Of a DNA stretch of 64,000 nucleotides, positions 1-12,190 are shown piece after piece. Each line of letters begins with the position of its first letter. The first letter of the stretch is position 1. Source of the DNA: Paludibacterium paludis (lineage in GTDB: Bacteria > Pseudomonadota > Gammaproteobacteria > Burkholderiales > Chromobacteriaceae). The notes beneath the pieces were generated by a model, which saw only the letters and a program-made list of their open reading frames with translations, did no database searches and was not told where the DNA came from. The position numbers and the translations under genes are program-made. The DNA lies in the NCBI RefSeq assembly GCF_018802605.1, contig NZ_CP069161.1, positions 3,534,001 through 3,598,000 of the forward strand. The letters are read 5' to 3'.

Positions 1-182
1 TCGCCGTGTCCCTGCGAAGCGGGGATCAGCAACAGGGTGGTCAGGATGCTGCCGATATACACGACAAACATCACCGGATTGCGCCACTGCACGCGCGGCG
101 ACATTTTTTTGACGGCATCGACCAGGGCCGGCTTGAGCAAGGCCGGGTCGATCAGGGAATGCAAAGCAGTTTGGGATTTCAT
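1..182 (-). CDS. kdpB: KdpB, potassium-transporting P-type ATPase catalytic subunit (N-terminus only)
   Basis: Only the first 60 residues are inside the window; the gene runs off the left edge. The protein starts [16 protein letters not shown] and reaches the first membrane segment ([19 protein letters not shown]), the usual KdpB start. The Shine-Dalgarno AGGAGA lies just upstream of the ATG. It follows kdpA by 26 nt in the same orientation, as in kdpFABC operons. The P-type ATPase motifs (DKTGT and others) lie outside the window, so catalytic integrity cannot be judged. Confidence 0.9.
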   Translation of the reverse strand, partial: MKSQTALHSLIDPALLKPALVDAVKKMSPRVQWRNPVMFVVYIGSILTTLLLIPASQGHG

Positions 183-208
183 CACACTTTCTCCTGGCTA
201 TCGGGCGG

Positions 209-2008
209 TCAGCGCAGCATCTGCAGATGCTCGACCACGGGGCCGAGTGCCAGAGCGGGCACATAGTTCAGGGCGCCAACGAGCAACACCACGCCGAGCA
301 GCAGGATCACGAACAGCGCGCCATGGGTCGGAAGGGTACCGGTCGTCACCGCAAGACGCTTCTTGCCGGCCAGAGAGCCGGCGATGGCCAGAACGGGAAC
401 AATCATCAGGAAACGGCCGAACCACATGGCCGTGCCGGTGGCGATGTTGTAGAACAGCGAGTTGACCGACAGGCCGGCGAACGCGCTGCCGTTGTTGTTG
501 GCGGCCGACGTGAAGGCGTAAAGGATTTCGGAGAATCCGTGGGCGCCCGGGTTCGCCACGCCGGACTGGCCCGCGGGCGTCAGAACGGCTATCGAGGTCA
601 ACACCAGCACCAGCACCGGCGTCACCAGAATGGCCAATGCCGTCATTTTCATTTCGAAGATCTCGATCTTCTTGCCAAGGTATTCCGGTGTGCGCCCAAC
701 CATCAGGCCGGCCAGGAACACCGCCAGCAAGGCGAAAATCAGCATGCCGTAGAGCCCAGAGCCCACGCCGCCGAACACCACTTCGCCCAATTGCATCAGG
801 AAGGTCGGAACGAAGCCGCCCAGCGGGGTCAGCGAGTCATGCATGGCATCGACCGCTCCGCAGGAGGCCGAGGTGGTCACCGCGACAAACAGCATGGTGT
901 CGTTGATGCCGAAGCGCGTCTCCTTGCCTTCCATATTGCCGCCATCGGCGAGCACCCCGTGCGACTGGCTGACACCCAGCGAACCGATCGCGGGCACGCC
1001 GCGCTGTTCGGCCCAAGTGCCGAGCCAGACCATCGCGACGAACAGGATGGTCATCACGGAAAACAGCGCGATGCCCTGGCGCTTGTCGCCGACCATCGCG
1101 CCAAACGCGAACACCAGCCCGGCGGGCACCAGGAAAATCGCCAGCACCTGCAAAAAGTTGGTGAACGGAGTGGGGTTTTCGAACGGATGCGCGGAGTTGG
1201 CGTTGAAAAAGCCGCCGCCATTGGTGCCAAGCAGCTTGATGGCCTCTTGCGAAGCGACCGGCCCCATGGCGAGAGTCTGCTTGTTCGTCGTGACGGTTTC
1301 CATCACCGGCTTGCCATCCTTCGTCACCGCGCCGCCGTTCGCGTCAACCTTGGGCTGCTGGTAGCTCACGGTCTCGAGCGTGGTGGCCTGCTTGTAGGGC
1401 GACAGGTTCTGGATCATGCCTTCGCTGACGAAAACCAGGCCGAACGCGATGGCCAACGGCAGCAGCACGTGCAAGGTGGCACGCACCACGTCGACCCAGA
1501 AATTACCGATGGCCTTGCTCGAATGACGGGCGAAGCCGCGGATCAGCGCGACAGCCACGGCGATGCCGGTGGCGGCCGAGACGAAGTTTTGCACCGTCAG
1601 CCCCAGCATCTGCACCAGGTAACCCATGGTGCTCTCGCCGCCATAGGCCTGCCAGTTGGTATTGGTGACGAAGGAAATCGCGGTATTGAACGCCAGATCC
1701 GGCGCAACGGCCCCCATGTGCTCGGGATTGAACGGCAACAGCCCTTGCGCGCGCTGCAGCAGAAAGAGGAACACGAAACCGGCGATATTGAACAACATCA
1801 GCGATACGGCGTAGGAACGCCAACCGGTCTCTTCGGTCGGGTCAATGCCGGCGACTTTGTAAATGGCGCGCTCCAGAGGGGCGAACAGTCTGGCGGCGCC
1901 GACATTCTTGCCGGAGAAAATCCGGCTCATATAGATACCCAGCGGGTAGGACAGCACCACCAGCACGCCCAGATAGAGCGCGAGGAGGGACACAGCATCG
2001 GTATTCAT
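209..2008 (-). CDS. kdpA: KdpA, potassium-binding and translocating subunit
   Basis: 599 aa, normal for KdpA. The inner-membrane subunit binds K+ and forms the permeation pathway of the KdpFABC pump, used when external K+ is scarce. About ten hydrophobic segments are visible. The four degenerate pore-loop selectivity filters can be read in order: TNTNWQAYGGE, GTNGGGFFNANS, SASCGAVDAM and AANNNGSAF. The ATG follows the kdpF stop within 2 nt, so translation is probably coupled. Regulation by KdpDE is expected from the family, but kdpDE are not in this window. Confidence 0.97.
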   Translation of the reverse strand: MNTDAVSLLALYLGVLVVLSYPLGIYMSRIFSGKNVGAARLFAPLERAIYKVAGIDPTEETGWRSYAVSLMLFNIAGFVFLFLLQRAQGLLPFNPEHMGAVAPDLAFNTAISFVTNTNWQAYGGESTMGYLVQMLGLTVQNFVSAATGIAVAVALIRGFARHSSKAIGNFWVDVVRATLHVLLPLAIAFGLVFVSEGMIQNLSPYKQATTLETVSYQQPKVDANGGAVTKDGKPVMETVTTNKQTLAMGPVASQEAIKLLGTNGGGFFNANSAHPFENPTPFTNFLQVLAIFLVPAGLVFAFGAMVGDKRQGIALFSVMTILFVAMVWLGTWAEQRGVPAIGSLGVSQSHGVLADGGNMEGKETRFGINDTMLFVAVTTSASCGAVDAMHDSLTPLGGFVPTFLMQLGEVVFGGVGSGLYGMLIFALLAVFLAGLMVGRTPEYLGKKIEIFEMKMTALAILVTPVLVLVLTSIAVLTPAGQSGVANPGAHGFSEILYAFTSAANNNGSAFAGLSVNSLFYNIATGTAMWFGRFLMIVPVLAIAGSLAGKKRLAVTTGTLPTHGALFVILLLGVVLLVGALNYVPALALGPVVEHLQMLR

Positions 2009-2009
2009 C

Positions 2010-2099
2010 TCAGAATTGCTCCGGTTTCAACAGGGCATAGATCAGGTACACCAGCAACGACACGGCGGCGACGCCGGACAGCAGATAGAACAAGCTCAT
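2010..2099 (-). CDS. kdpF: KdpF, small stabilising subunit of the Kdp ATPase
   Basis: 29-aa single-span peptide (MSLFYLLSGVAAVSLLVYL, then an ending ALLKPEQF). It has the size, position and sequence character of KdpF, which stabilises KdpABC in the membrane. Its ATG overlaps the stop of the upstream 30-aa reading frame in an ATGA arrangement, and its TGA lies 1 nt before the kdpA ATG. The two junctions suggest a translationally coupled chain. Confidence 0.9.
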   Translation of the reverse strand: MSLFYLLSGVAAVSLLVYLIYALLKPEQF

Positions 2100-2188
2100 T
2101 CTCCACCTCCCAGCCGAACACAGCCTTTGATGGCCAGCAACGGCAGCAGGGAAAACAGAGCGATCAACGCGATAAACAGCGCATCCAT
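2096..2188 (-). CDS. 30-aa membrane microprotein at the head of the kdp operon
   Basis: MDALFIALIALFSLLPLLA followed by IKGCVRLGGGE: one hydrophobic helix and a short basic/glycine tail. The start is supported by a GGAGAG Shine-Dalgarno 6-7 nt upstream (CTGGAGAGATCGT-ATG). Its stop overlaps the kdpF start (ATGA). From memory, comparable short reading frames starting MD-hydrophobic precede kdpF in other proteobacteria, usually unannotated. The function is unknown. It could be a second KdpF-like accessory peptide or a leader whose translation opens the kdpF start. Confidence 0.65.
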   Translation of the reverse strand: MDALFIALIALFSLLPLLAIKGCVRLGGGE

Positions 2189-2252
2189 ACGATCTCTCCA
2201 GACTAGGGATTCACACAGCCTGAACCTTACGCCGCCCGGCATAAAAATGACG

Positions 2253-2286
2253 TAAAAAAACCCACCTGCACCATGGCAGGCGGGTT
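2253..2286 (-). terminator. Rho-independent terminator after the hybrid kinase operon
   Basis: Inverted repeat AACCCACCTGC / GCAGGCGGGTT (2259-2269 and 2276-2286) with a 6-nt loop and a T7 run on the minus strand. It lies 22 nt after the hybrid kinase stop and separates the signalling operon from kdp. The T-rich stretch TTTTTTTACGTCATTTTTAT just beyond resembles the T-rich KdpE target of E. coli, so terminator tail and kdp control region may overlap (inference). Confidence 0.75.
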
Positions 2287-2307
2287 TGCATCCGAATGAA
2301 AGAGAAG

Positions 2308-5361
<3,054 letters not shown>

Positions 5362-5362
5362 A

Positions 5363-6508
5363 TCACTCCCCGACCGCTTCGCCCAGCAGGGTGATGGTCA
5401 TGGTCTGGTTGCACAGCAAACTGCCAGCGCTTCCCGGCACGGGCGATATTTCGCCATTGGAATAAAAACCGCAGCAGACGGTCGATGCGCCGAAAATACC
5501 GGCCACCTCCTCGACCTCCTCGTCGACCCGCTCGCCCATCACCAGACGCCGGCCAACGCAACTGACCAGCAGCGCCAGCCGTTCGCCCGTGCACGCCATG
5601 ATCGAGCGGGCGGCTAGAAGGGCGGCTTCGCCGGCGCCCGCGATCAAGTGTTCTGTCGACGCATGCATCAGGCGCAGATAGCCATCGGGATCGACATCCC
5701 CGGCCAGAAGCAACGCCCCGGTCTGTTCATCGATGCCCAGAATGGTGCGGATCACCCGGTTGGCGGCATCCTTGCCCGGCTGCATTTCGAACGGGAACAG
5801 CAGCCCCGAGCCTGGCAAGTCCGCCGCGTACTCGCCAAGATAACGGCGGTAGATATCCAGCGCCCGTTCTCCGTCGAGTTCGTACAGCATGTTCTGTTCG
5901 GCGCGGGTCACTTTGCGAAGCGGGCCGAATGGCTCCCAACCGCCATAGGATCCATTTCCCAAACGCAAGGACGAACCGTAAAGGCCGACGGCGACAATCG
6001 TGTCGTCCGAGGCGACTCCGTCGGCCAGCGTCCAGGTTTTGACGAACTGGCCGTTGTCCCCCGCCAGTCCCCCGAAAACCCCGCATCCGCGCGGCAGCAC
6101 GCCGGCCAACCCGGCGACGAGCGCGCTGCCGTTGACGGCGACGCCGGTACCGAACAGCAGCACTCCGGCCAGGGAATCATGTGGCAATTTCGCTCCGAGC
6201 CGCTCGCCGGCCGACTGCGAGTCCGGCATGCCAGCTATGCGGGTGACGGCGATTTCGGCCCGGCTGTCCGGAGCCCCGAACACCAGGCAGGCAATCACGG
6301 CGGTGTGGCTGGTCACCTCGACGCCCAGGATCTCTCCGGCGGTCGAGCACCCGACAAGCGGCACGCCCGCGAAGGCCTCGCCAAGCGCATCGAGAAACCC
6401 CGCATCGGCGAAAAAAGACTGATCCGCGAACACCAGCGCCAGCCCCGCCCCCGCCGGAGGTCCCTCCGGCACGGCTCCCGGCCTGATTCGCTGCGAATGG
6501 ATTTTCAT
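5363..6508 (-). CDS. FIST N/C-domain sensory protein
   Basis: 381 aa. The N-terminal half ([28 protein letters not shown]) matches the FIST_N pattern. The middle [13 protein letters not shown] and C-terminal [14 protein letters not shown] with [11 protein letters not shown] match FIST_C. FIST proteins are soluble putative small-ligand (amino-acid-like) sensors linked to signal transduction. The chosen ATG (6508-6506) overlaps the HD-GYP stop as ATGA and has GGGAGG 8 nt upstream; longer in-frame starts would run deep into the HD-GYP gene. The ligand is unknown. Confidence 0.9.
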   Translation of the reverse strand: MKIHSQRIRPGAVPEGPPAGAGLALVFADQSFFADAGFLDALGEAFAGVPLVGCSTAGEILGVEVTSHTAVIACLVFGAPDSRAEIAVTRIAGMPDSQSAGERLGAKLPHDSLAGVLLFGTGVAVNGSALVAGLAGVLPRGCGVFGGLAGDNGQFVKTWTLADGVASDDTIVAVGLYGSSLRLGNGSYGGWEPFGPLRKVTRAEQNMLYELDGERALDIYRRYLGEYAADLPGSGLLFPFEMQPGKDAANRVIRTILGIDEQTGALLLAGDVDPDGYLRLMHASTEHLIAGAGEAALLAARSIMACTGERLALLVSCVGRRLVMGERVDEEVEEVAGIFGASTVCCGFYSNGEISPVPGSAGSLLCNQTMTITLLGEAVGE

Positions 6509-7587
6509 GCTTCGCCTCCCTCGAATTCGGCGGGCAGATCGCCCTCGTCCGGCACATCGTCGGGAAACTCCCGCGAAATGCCGAGGACGCCTTCCCAGTT
6601 GGAGCAAAACGCGTCGACGCACCGCGGACAAAAATGCTTGCCGCGGCCGTCTTCGATGTAGCGGCGCGCCTCGTCGAACGGCCAGGGTTTCTTGTACGGG
6701 CGTTCAGAAGTCAACGCGTCGAACACATCGGCCACCGCCACGATGCGCGCCTCCAGCGGGATGGCCTCGCCCTTCAGTCCTAGCGGGTAGCCCGTGCCAT
6801 CGAACTTTTCATGGTGTCCCGCCGCCACCCGGCTCGCCAGTTGAATCAGCGGGGAATGACTGCCGGACAGAATTCTCGCTCCGATTTCCGCGTGCCCTTG
6901 CATGATATGCAGCTCTTCGGGCGTCAGCCGGCCGGGTTTGAGCAAGATGTAATCGGGGATGCCAAGTTTGCCGATATCGTGCATCGGCGCCGCCAGCTTC
7001 AAATTGGCCACGAACTCCTCTTCGCAGCCGAGCCCCCTGGCGATCAGCGCCGCGTAACTGGACATCCGGTTGATGTGCGCCCCGGTTTCCGGATCCCGGT
7101 ATTCCGCCGCGCGCGACAAGCGCAGCACCAGTTCCTGCTCGCGCAGACGGATCACCTGCGTCGCCCGCGCCACCTCCTCGGCGAGCCATTGGCTGCGGTT
7201 GCTCAATTGCTGCCTGGCCTGGCTCAAGGCCAGCAGATTGCGCACCCGGATACGGAACTCGACCGAATCGATGGGCTTGGCAAGGAATTCGGTGGCGCCA
7301 AGTTCCAGAGCCTTCTGCCTGATCGGGCGCTCGTTCTCGGTAGTGATCATGACAATGGGGACATCCTGCCGGTCGGGGATGGCGCGAAAGCGCCGGATGA
7401 ACTCATGGCCGTCCAGTTCCGGCATCATGTAGTCCACCAATACCAGGTCGGGGTCATGGGACTCGCTCCAGGCCAGGGCTTCGAACGGATTTTCAAATGC
7501 GACCGGCTCGACCTCTGCCACGGAGCGCGCCAGCGCGGTCATCAGTATCAGATTGGTGGAATTGTCGTCGACTATCAGAATGGCCAT
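6505..7587 (-). CDS. Response regulator with HD-GYP output (cyclic-di-GMP phosphodiesterase)
   Basis: 360 aa from the ATG at 7587 (MAILIVDDNST). Receiver 1-115 has phospho-acceptor D52 and K104 (LAKPI). A coiled linker follows, then an HD-GYP domain with MHDIGK (H203, D204), HHEKFDGTGYP (258-268) and VADVFDALTSERPYKKP. These are the metal and substrate motifs of active HD-GYP phosphodiesterases that linearise cyclic-di-GMP. First gene of the operon with FIST and the hybrid kinase. A longer version starting at 7674 is possible but would add 29 residues before the receiver. The Shine-Dalgarno is weak. Confidence 0.9.
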   Translation of the reverse strand: MAILIVDDNSTNLILMTALARSVAEVEPVAFENPFEALAWSESHDPDLVLVDYMMPELDGHEFIRRFRAIPDRQDVPIVMITTENERPIRQKALELGATEFLAKPIDSVEFRIRVRNLLALSQARQQLSNRSQWLAEEVARATQVIRLREQELVLRLSRAAEYRDPETGAHINRMSSYAALIARGLGCEEEFVANLKLAAPMHDIGKLGIPDYILLKPGRLTPEELHIMQGHAEIGARILSGSHSPLIQLASRVAAGHHEKFDGTGYPLGLKGEAIPLEARIVAVADVFDALTSERPYKKPWPFDEARRYIEDGRGKHFCPRCVDAFCSNWEGVLGISREFPDDVPDEGDLPAEFEGGEA

Positions 7588-7699
7588 GCGCAACGCCTGT
7601 CGCTCGTGGGGGAGATACTCTGATAGTAATGGATTGGTGGAGATTTGCCGACCGGACATGGCTAACGCGGACAAGGAAACTCGCTTCCCTGTCCGCGTT

Positions 7700-7733
7700 A
7701 AAGAAAAGGGGCCGGTCAGTAAACTGGCCGGCC
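7700..7733 (-). terminator. Terminator of potE
   Basis: Stem GGCCGGTCAG / CTGGCCGGCC (7710-7719 and 7724-7733) with a TAAA loop. It is followed on the minus strand by CCTTTTCTTT. It lies 57 nt after the potE stop and upstream of the HD-GYP gene. Confidence 0.75.
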
Positions 7734-7790
7734 AAAGTCAGCTTTGTTCAAGCTGAGGTACTCGATCGTTACTGTGATGCGATAGAAACC

Positions 7791-9122
7791 TTATTCGGCG
7801 GTGCCCGCGTCAGCGATATTCACCGGGAAGCGGTGAGCCACCATGCCATAGAGCAGGTAACCGAACAGCATCACCAAAGAGCCCCAGAAGACAGCATCGG
7901 CGCCGGCTGCGTAGATACTGTACATGCTGTACAGGATCGCGATCAGCACGATGAACATGTTGCGAGCGTACGGAGCGCCGGTCAGCTCGTTCTTCTTCAT
8001 GATCGCAGGCAGAGCGGTCAGCGACAGGATGTACGGCACCACGTTGGTGAACACGGCCAGGTTGACCAGTACGTTGAACTGTTTGCTCAGATCGGGCGAA
8101 ATGGTCATCAGTGCGATGGCGCTTTGTACCGTGGTGATCAGCACCATGCCCTTGATCGGGGCGCCATGCTTGGTCACGTCGGCGAAGAACTTCATGAAGA
8201 TGCCATTATCGGCGCCGGCCTTGGAGACTTGAGCGATGGTGAACTGCCAGCCCAGCAGGGAACCGGTACACGCAACCACTGCCAACAGGTTAACCAGGCT
8301 ACCGATGGCCGGGTTGAACAGAATCGAGAAGGCCAGACCGAACGGCGAGGTCGAAGCGGCCAGTTGCGCATTCGGAACGATACCTTGCATGGCGGCGGTC
8401 GACAGCACATAGATCACGGCGGCGATACCGGTACCCAGCAGTACGGCGATCGGCACGTTCTTCTTCGGGTTTTCGACGGCGTCGGAGTTGGCGCAAGCGG
8501 ACTCCATGCCGAGGAAGGCCCACAGGGTCAGGGCGATACCGGAGGAAACGGCCTCACCGAACGGCTTGTTCTGCACGTTCCAGGCGCTGGAGAAAGTGTG
8601 CGGATCGAACCAGAACCAGCCGAAGACAGCCAGGGTGCACACCGGGATGATCACGCCCCAGACGGTCACGCCGGAGATGCGGCCGGTGATTTTCGGGCCC
8701 CAGAAGTTGGCGATGGCGGTCAACCACAGCAAAGCGATGATGCCCATGCAGGTATTGACCGGCGCGGCGCTAAGCCAGGGAACGAACGGAGCCAGATAAC
8801 CGATGGCGGTAATGGCGATGGCGACGTTGGCGATAGCCAGCGACACGTAGTAGGTATACGAAGCCATGAAGAAGGAGGACTTGCCATGCGCCTCTTCAGC
8901 GTATGCCGACATACCGCCGGAACGGGAAACGAAGAAGCCGCACTGAGCGAAGGAGTAGGCAAGCGCCATGGCGCCAAGCGCCGTCACGATCCACGACAGC
9001 ATCGTGATGGTCCCGACTTTCGCCAGGTTGGCCGGCAGCATGATGATGCCCGAACCCATCATATTCACGGCCACGATGATGGTTAGGCCCATGAGCCCCA
9101 TCTTGTTGGACTTGGAAGACAT
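7791..9122 (-). CDS. potE: PotE-like putrescine/ornithine antiporter (APC family)
   Basis: 443 aa, about twelve hydrophobic segments. The start MSSKSNKMGLMGLTIIVAVN with NMMGSGIIMLPANLA closely follows E. coli PotE, as do TVWGVIIPV, TLWAFLGMESACANSD-VENP-NVPIAVL and GSLLGWQFTIAQV. PotE imports ornithine and exports putrescine, which with ornithine decarboxylase consumes protons and supports acid resistance and polyamine supply. speF lies 5.3 kb away on the same strand rather than adjacent. AdiC/CadB are related alternatives; the residues around the substrate helices favour PotE. SD TGGAGAAA precedes the ATG. Confidence 0.88.
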   Translation of the reverse strand: MSSKSNKMGLMGLTIIVAVNMMGSGIIMLPANLAKVGTITMLSWIVTALGAMALAYSFAQCGFFVSRSGGMSAYAEEAHGKSSFFMASYTYYVSLAIANVAIAITAIGYLAPFVPWLSAAPVNTCMGIIALLWLTAIANFWGPKITGRISGVTVWGVIIPVCTLAVFGWFWFDPHTFSSAWNVQNKPFGEAVSSGIALTLWAFLGMESACANSDAVENPKKNVPIAVLLGTGIAAVIYVLSTAAMQGIVPNAQLAASTSPFGLAFSILFNPAIGSLVNLLAVVACTGSLLGWQFTIAQVSKAGADNGIFMKFFADVTKHGAPIKGMVLITTVQSAIALMTISPDLSKQFNVLVNLAVFTNVVPYILSLTALPAIMKKNELTGAPYARNMFIVLIAILYSMYSIYAAGADAVFWGSLVMLFGYLLYGMVAHRFPVNIADAGTAE

Positions 9123-9908
9123 AATTTTTCTCCAGAAAATTGAAGAAAACGCCCGAGGACGAATTCCTCAAACAAGCGCTGAACGCCATACGTAACGAGT
9201 ACGTTTTTATTTCAGAATGATCTGAAAATATCTCGTGTTTTTCAGTATCGCGAGGAAAGATTACTCCCGAGCCCCATCCCCTCTCTTGATTCGGATCAAT
9301 AAATAAGAACATTCTGATTAACGAAAGTTAAGGTTTCCTTAACCTTCAAATCAAGCCTGACACACCGCTCTAAAACCCTTTAAACACAAGCGTTTCCGAA
9401 AAAGTTCCACGGATTACCAACTATTACATAACCATCTTTTATGGCAAAAAAACCCCGATATGGAAACCTTTCCGCATCCGAAACACATGAATTTGTCATT
9501 GTTTTTTGGTTTTATTTCATAAATAACGCCAACTAACACGGACTACGATAAACATGAATTCACTGATCAAAAAATTAAGGATAAAAAAAACCGGCCGATC
9601 GTGAATTTATGAGCGCAAGGGACTGATTAGACTGGACGCGAAACAATACCCGATAAAATTACTCGGGGTTGTTTCCGGAAGGAATGCGAGGGAAAAGCGG
9701 GAATTCAGCAAGAAAACAGCAAACATGCCGAACAAAGCATGGAATCGTAAATTTTGACTTTGTCACATGACCCGACGGGCCGTCCGGCTCGCTGTTGGCA
9801 AGAGGCCGGCAGGCCGGCATCATTCCGCCCCGACCTCAGTCCGGATCATTCATGCATTTCAGAAACCCCGATCCATCGGGGGAATTTTTACCGCGAGCCG
9901 GCGGCGCG
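9123..9908. other. AT-rich intergenic region upstream of potE
   Basis: 786 bp without a convincing gene, visibly AT-richer than the flanks from about 9200 to 9730. Besides the FNR box it holds two inverted repeats. One is TTTCAGA-ATGA-TCTGAAA (9210-9227), inside the predicted potE leader. The other is GTTAAGG-TTT-CCTTAAC (9327-9343), upstream of the FNR box and in a position suitable for a second regulator. The last 150 bp towards ychJ are GC-rich with GGCCGGC repeats and no clear terminator. No small reading frame with a ribosome site stood out. Confidence 0.6.
9251..9299 (-). promoter_or_regulatory. FNR/ANR-type box and class II promoter for potE
   Basis: TTGATTCGGATCAA (9286-9299) is an exact TTGAT-N4-ATCAA FNR box. 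On the minus strand a -10-like TAATCT lies at 9263-9258, predicting a start near 9251. The box centre (9292.5) would then be at -41.5, the classical position for FNR activation. The resulting 5' leader would be about 129 nt. Box and spacing are read directly; anaerobic activation is inferred. Confidence 0.72.
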
Positions 9909-10313
9909 TCAGGCGTTCACCTCTCCATCGAGATAAACCCAGCGCCCGTCAAAACGAACAAACCGGCTCTTCTCGGCAAGCCGGCCGGCCCGGCCACCGG
10001 CCTTGTAGCGGGCGACAAATTCGACACGGCCTTCAAGATCGCCGGCAAGACCCTTGTCGGTGGAAACAATCGTCAGACCCAGCCACTTGAGGGGCTCGTC
10101 ATCGAGATCGAGGCTCTCCGGGCACGTATCCGGATGCCAGCTGAAACGAAGGTACTCCGCATGCTTCAGGGCGAACGCGCTATAGCGCGAGCGCATCAGC
10201 GCTTCGGCGGTCGGAGGGAATGCTGACATGCCATGAAAAGGCTGGCAGCAGAGGGTATAGGCAAGGCCGCTGCCGCAGGGGCAGGCGGCCGCAACGGGCG
10301 ATTTTCGGCTCAC
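9909..10313 (-). CDS. ychJ: YchJ/UPF0225 family protein with SEC-C metal-binding motif
   Basis: 134 aa from a GTG start (SD GAGGAAA about 9 nt upstream). The N-terminal CPCGSGLAYTLCCQPFH is a SEC-C zinc-binding motif, followed by AEALMRSRYSAFALK, the YchJ signature. The C-terminal KWLGLTIV and GRVEFVARYK are typical of the NTF2-like YchJ domain. The biochemical role is unknown; SEC-C domains bind zinc and can contact ribosomes or SecB. No operon partner: the next gene upstream is the chemoreceptor with its own start. Confidence 0.88.
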   Translation of the reverse strand: MSRKSPVAAACPCGSGLAYTLCCQPFHGMSAFPPTAEALMRSRYSAFALKHAEYLRFSWHPDTCPESLDLDDEPLKWLGLTIVSTDKGLAGDLEGRVEFVARYKAGGRAGRLAEKSRFVRFDGRWVYLDGEVNA

Positions 10314-10380
10314 GGAAGACGTTTCCTCAGGCGTTCGGCAACGCACCGCAGAATACCGCAAACCGCCCGCGGCGTCCCGG

Positions 10381-12015
10381 TCACACCTTGAAACGGGATA
10401 CCAGTTCGGATAACCGGGCCGACAGGCGCTCCAGCTCGCCTACCGAAACGACGGTGCCCTGAATGGCCTCGTCGTTCTCGCGCGCCATGGCGGCGATCGC
10501 GTCGATATTTTCCGTGACGGTATTGCTCACCTGCCGCTGCTGCTCCGTCACCCGGACAATCTGGTCCAGCCCCTGGCGGACATCCGAAACCGATTCATTC
10601 GCCGCGTCGAGGACTTCGGCCACGCGTTCGGCCGAGCGGTGGCTGGAAGCCAGGTATTCAAGGCTTGCCATGACAGTTTGCCGTACGGCATCGGATTTGG
10701 CATTGAGCGAACGGGTGACCTCGTCAATTTCGATCGCCGACTGGGCCGACTTTTCGGCAAGCTTGCGCACTTCGTCCGCGACCACGGCAAAACCCCGGCC
10801 ATGTTCACCGGCACGGGCGGCCTCGATCGCCGCGTTCAACGCCAGCAGATTGGTCTGCTCCGCGATTTCCCGAACCTGACGCGTCATATCGGTGATGGCC
10901 GCCGTCGACGCCATCAAGTCATTTTCCGCCTGGGACATCATGGAGACCGTGCCCTCCACGCGTCCGACGTCGTCCTTGAGCTCGGCGAGGCTCGTTCGCC
11001 CTTCTTCCGAACGGGCAAGACTTTCCCCCGAACGCTGGTAGACTTCACCGGCGCTGGAGGCGATTTCGCCGATGTGTCCGGCCAGGGATTCGACCGCGCC
11101 GGCCGCCTCCACCGATTGCGTGTTCTGATGGTGGGAACCGCGGGCCAGGCGTCCCGCCCCCTCCGACAAGGCCGATGCGGAGGCGGATACCGCCGCGGAC
11201 GCCGCGCCGACTTCACGCACCAGATCGGCAATCGTCGCCATCATCTGATTGAAGCTGGCCGCCGCCCGGCCGATCTCGTCGCCGCCCCTCACATCAAGAC
11301 GCCGGGTCAAATCGCCCTCGCCCTTGGCAATCTCGACCAATCCGTCCGACATGGCGTTCAGCGGCCGGCTGACAAAGCGCCGGATGAACAGGAAAACCAC
11401 GGCCATCAAAGGCAGCGACACCAGACAGGCGAACACGATGCTTTGATTGCGGAACCCCTCGACAGCCCGGTGGGTTTTTTCCAGCGAGATGCGCATGCTG
11501 ACTGCGCCGAGCGGAGTTTTCTCGGGCACGATATGGCACATCAGACAGTTTTTACCCAGATAGTTGCTCGATGCCAGAGCGGGATACACGACGCGCAGCG
11601 CCTCCCCCTTGACCGGATCGCTCTCGATACCGATGTAAGTCTTGCCCTCATTGACGGCGGCGCTCTCCATCGGATCGGAGGGGCGCGCATCGTTGCCCAC
11701 TCCGGGGCCGAATTGTTTGTTGACGGCGGGACCGCGCAATACTTTCAATTCGCGCACGGCCGACAGCTCTTTTATCTGATCAAGGAAAACATCGCGCTTG
11801 GCGACCGTGCCGGTCATCATCATGCCGGTCAAGCCCGCCAGGGTCATTTCGTTCATGCTGTGGGCCAGATCCTTGGCCTGATCGATCGCGATATCCTGAC
11901 TGACCCGCGTTTCCCAGGCGATAAGCCCACCCCATGCCAAAACAAGACACAACCAGATCGCGCCAGTAAGACGCAGCCAAATCGGCCAATCGGAAAATCT
12001 ACGCATCAATCCCAC
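10381..12015 (-). CDS. Methyl-accepting chemotaxis protein with periplasmic c-type heme motif
   Basis: 544 aa from GTG (SD AAGGGA), or 541 aa from ATG at 12006. TM1 is about 13-33. The periplasmic domain (34-190) contains CLMCH (C157-H161), a CXXCH motif for covalent heme. TM2 is 194-213, HAMP about 214-266, then a signalling domain with the conserved hairpin tip ([21 protein letters not shown]). [11 protein letters not shown] and the domain size recall the DUF3365/Tll0287-like heme PAS-type sensors. Inferred role: redox, oxygen or NO taxis, fitting the anaerobically controlled neighbour potE. No che genes are nearby. Confidence 0.9.
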   Translation of the reverse strand: MGLMRRFSDWPIWLRLTGAIWLCLVLAWGGLIAWETRVSQDIAIDQAKDLAHSMNEMTLAGLTGMMMTGTVAKRDVFLDQIKELSAVRELKVLRGPAVNKQFGPGVGNDARPSDPMESAAVNEGKTYIGIESDPVKGEALRVVYPALASSNYLGKNCLMCHIVPEKTPLGAVSMRISLEKTHRAVEGFRNQSIVFACLVSLPLMAVVFLFIRRFVSRPLNAMSDGLVEIAKGEGDLTRRLDVRGGDEIGRAAASFNQMMATIADLVREVGAASAAVSASASALSEGAGRLARGSHHQNTQSVEAAGAVESLAGHIGEIASSAGEVYQRSGESLARSEEGRTSLAELKDDVGRVEGTVSMMSQAENDLMASTAAITDMTRQVREIAEQTNLLALNAAIEAARAGEHGRGFAVVADEVRKLAEKSAQSAIEIDEVTRSLNAKSDAVRQTVMASLEYLASSHRSAERVAEVLDAANESVSDVRQGLDQIVRVTEQQRQVSNTVTENIDAIAAMARENDEAIQGTVVSVGELERLSARLSELVSRFKV

Positions 12016-12190
12016 CCGGCTTCCCTTCAGTCACCGGTCTCCACTTTTGTTGTTGTGAGACTCGTTGTTCACGATACCTATGGCAAGCTGTTGCCATCAT
12101 CATGCCCAACGGCTTTGCTCGCGAGCATACTCCGCAGCGAAAACCCGGCGATACGACAAATATCAATGAAGATGCGATATTTCAGAGGTT

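Noticed and set aside
227..2206. 659-codon plus-strand reading frame opposite kdpA
   Set aside because: Mirror of kdpA in GC-rich DNA; the product is a His/Gln/Arg-rich low-quality sequence with no domain, whereas kdpA has all four selectivity filters.
7791..9122. Assignment of the antiporter as AdiC (arginine/agmatine)
   Set aside because: Long blocks match PotE more closely, and the decarboxylase in the window is the ornithine enzyme SpeF, not AdiA.
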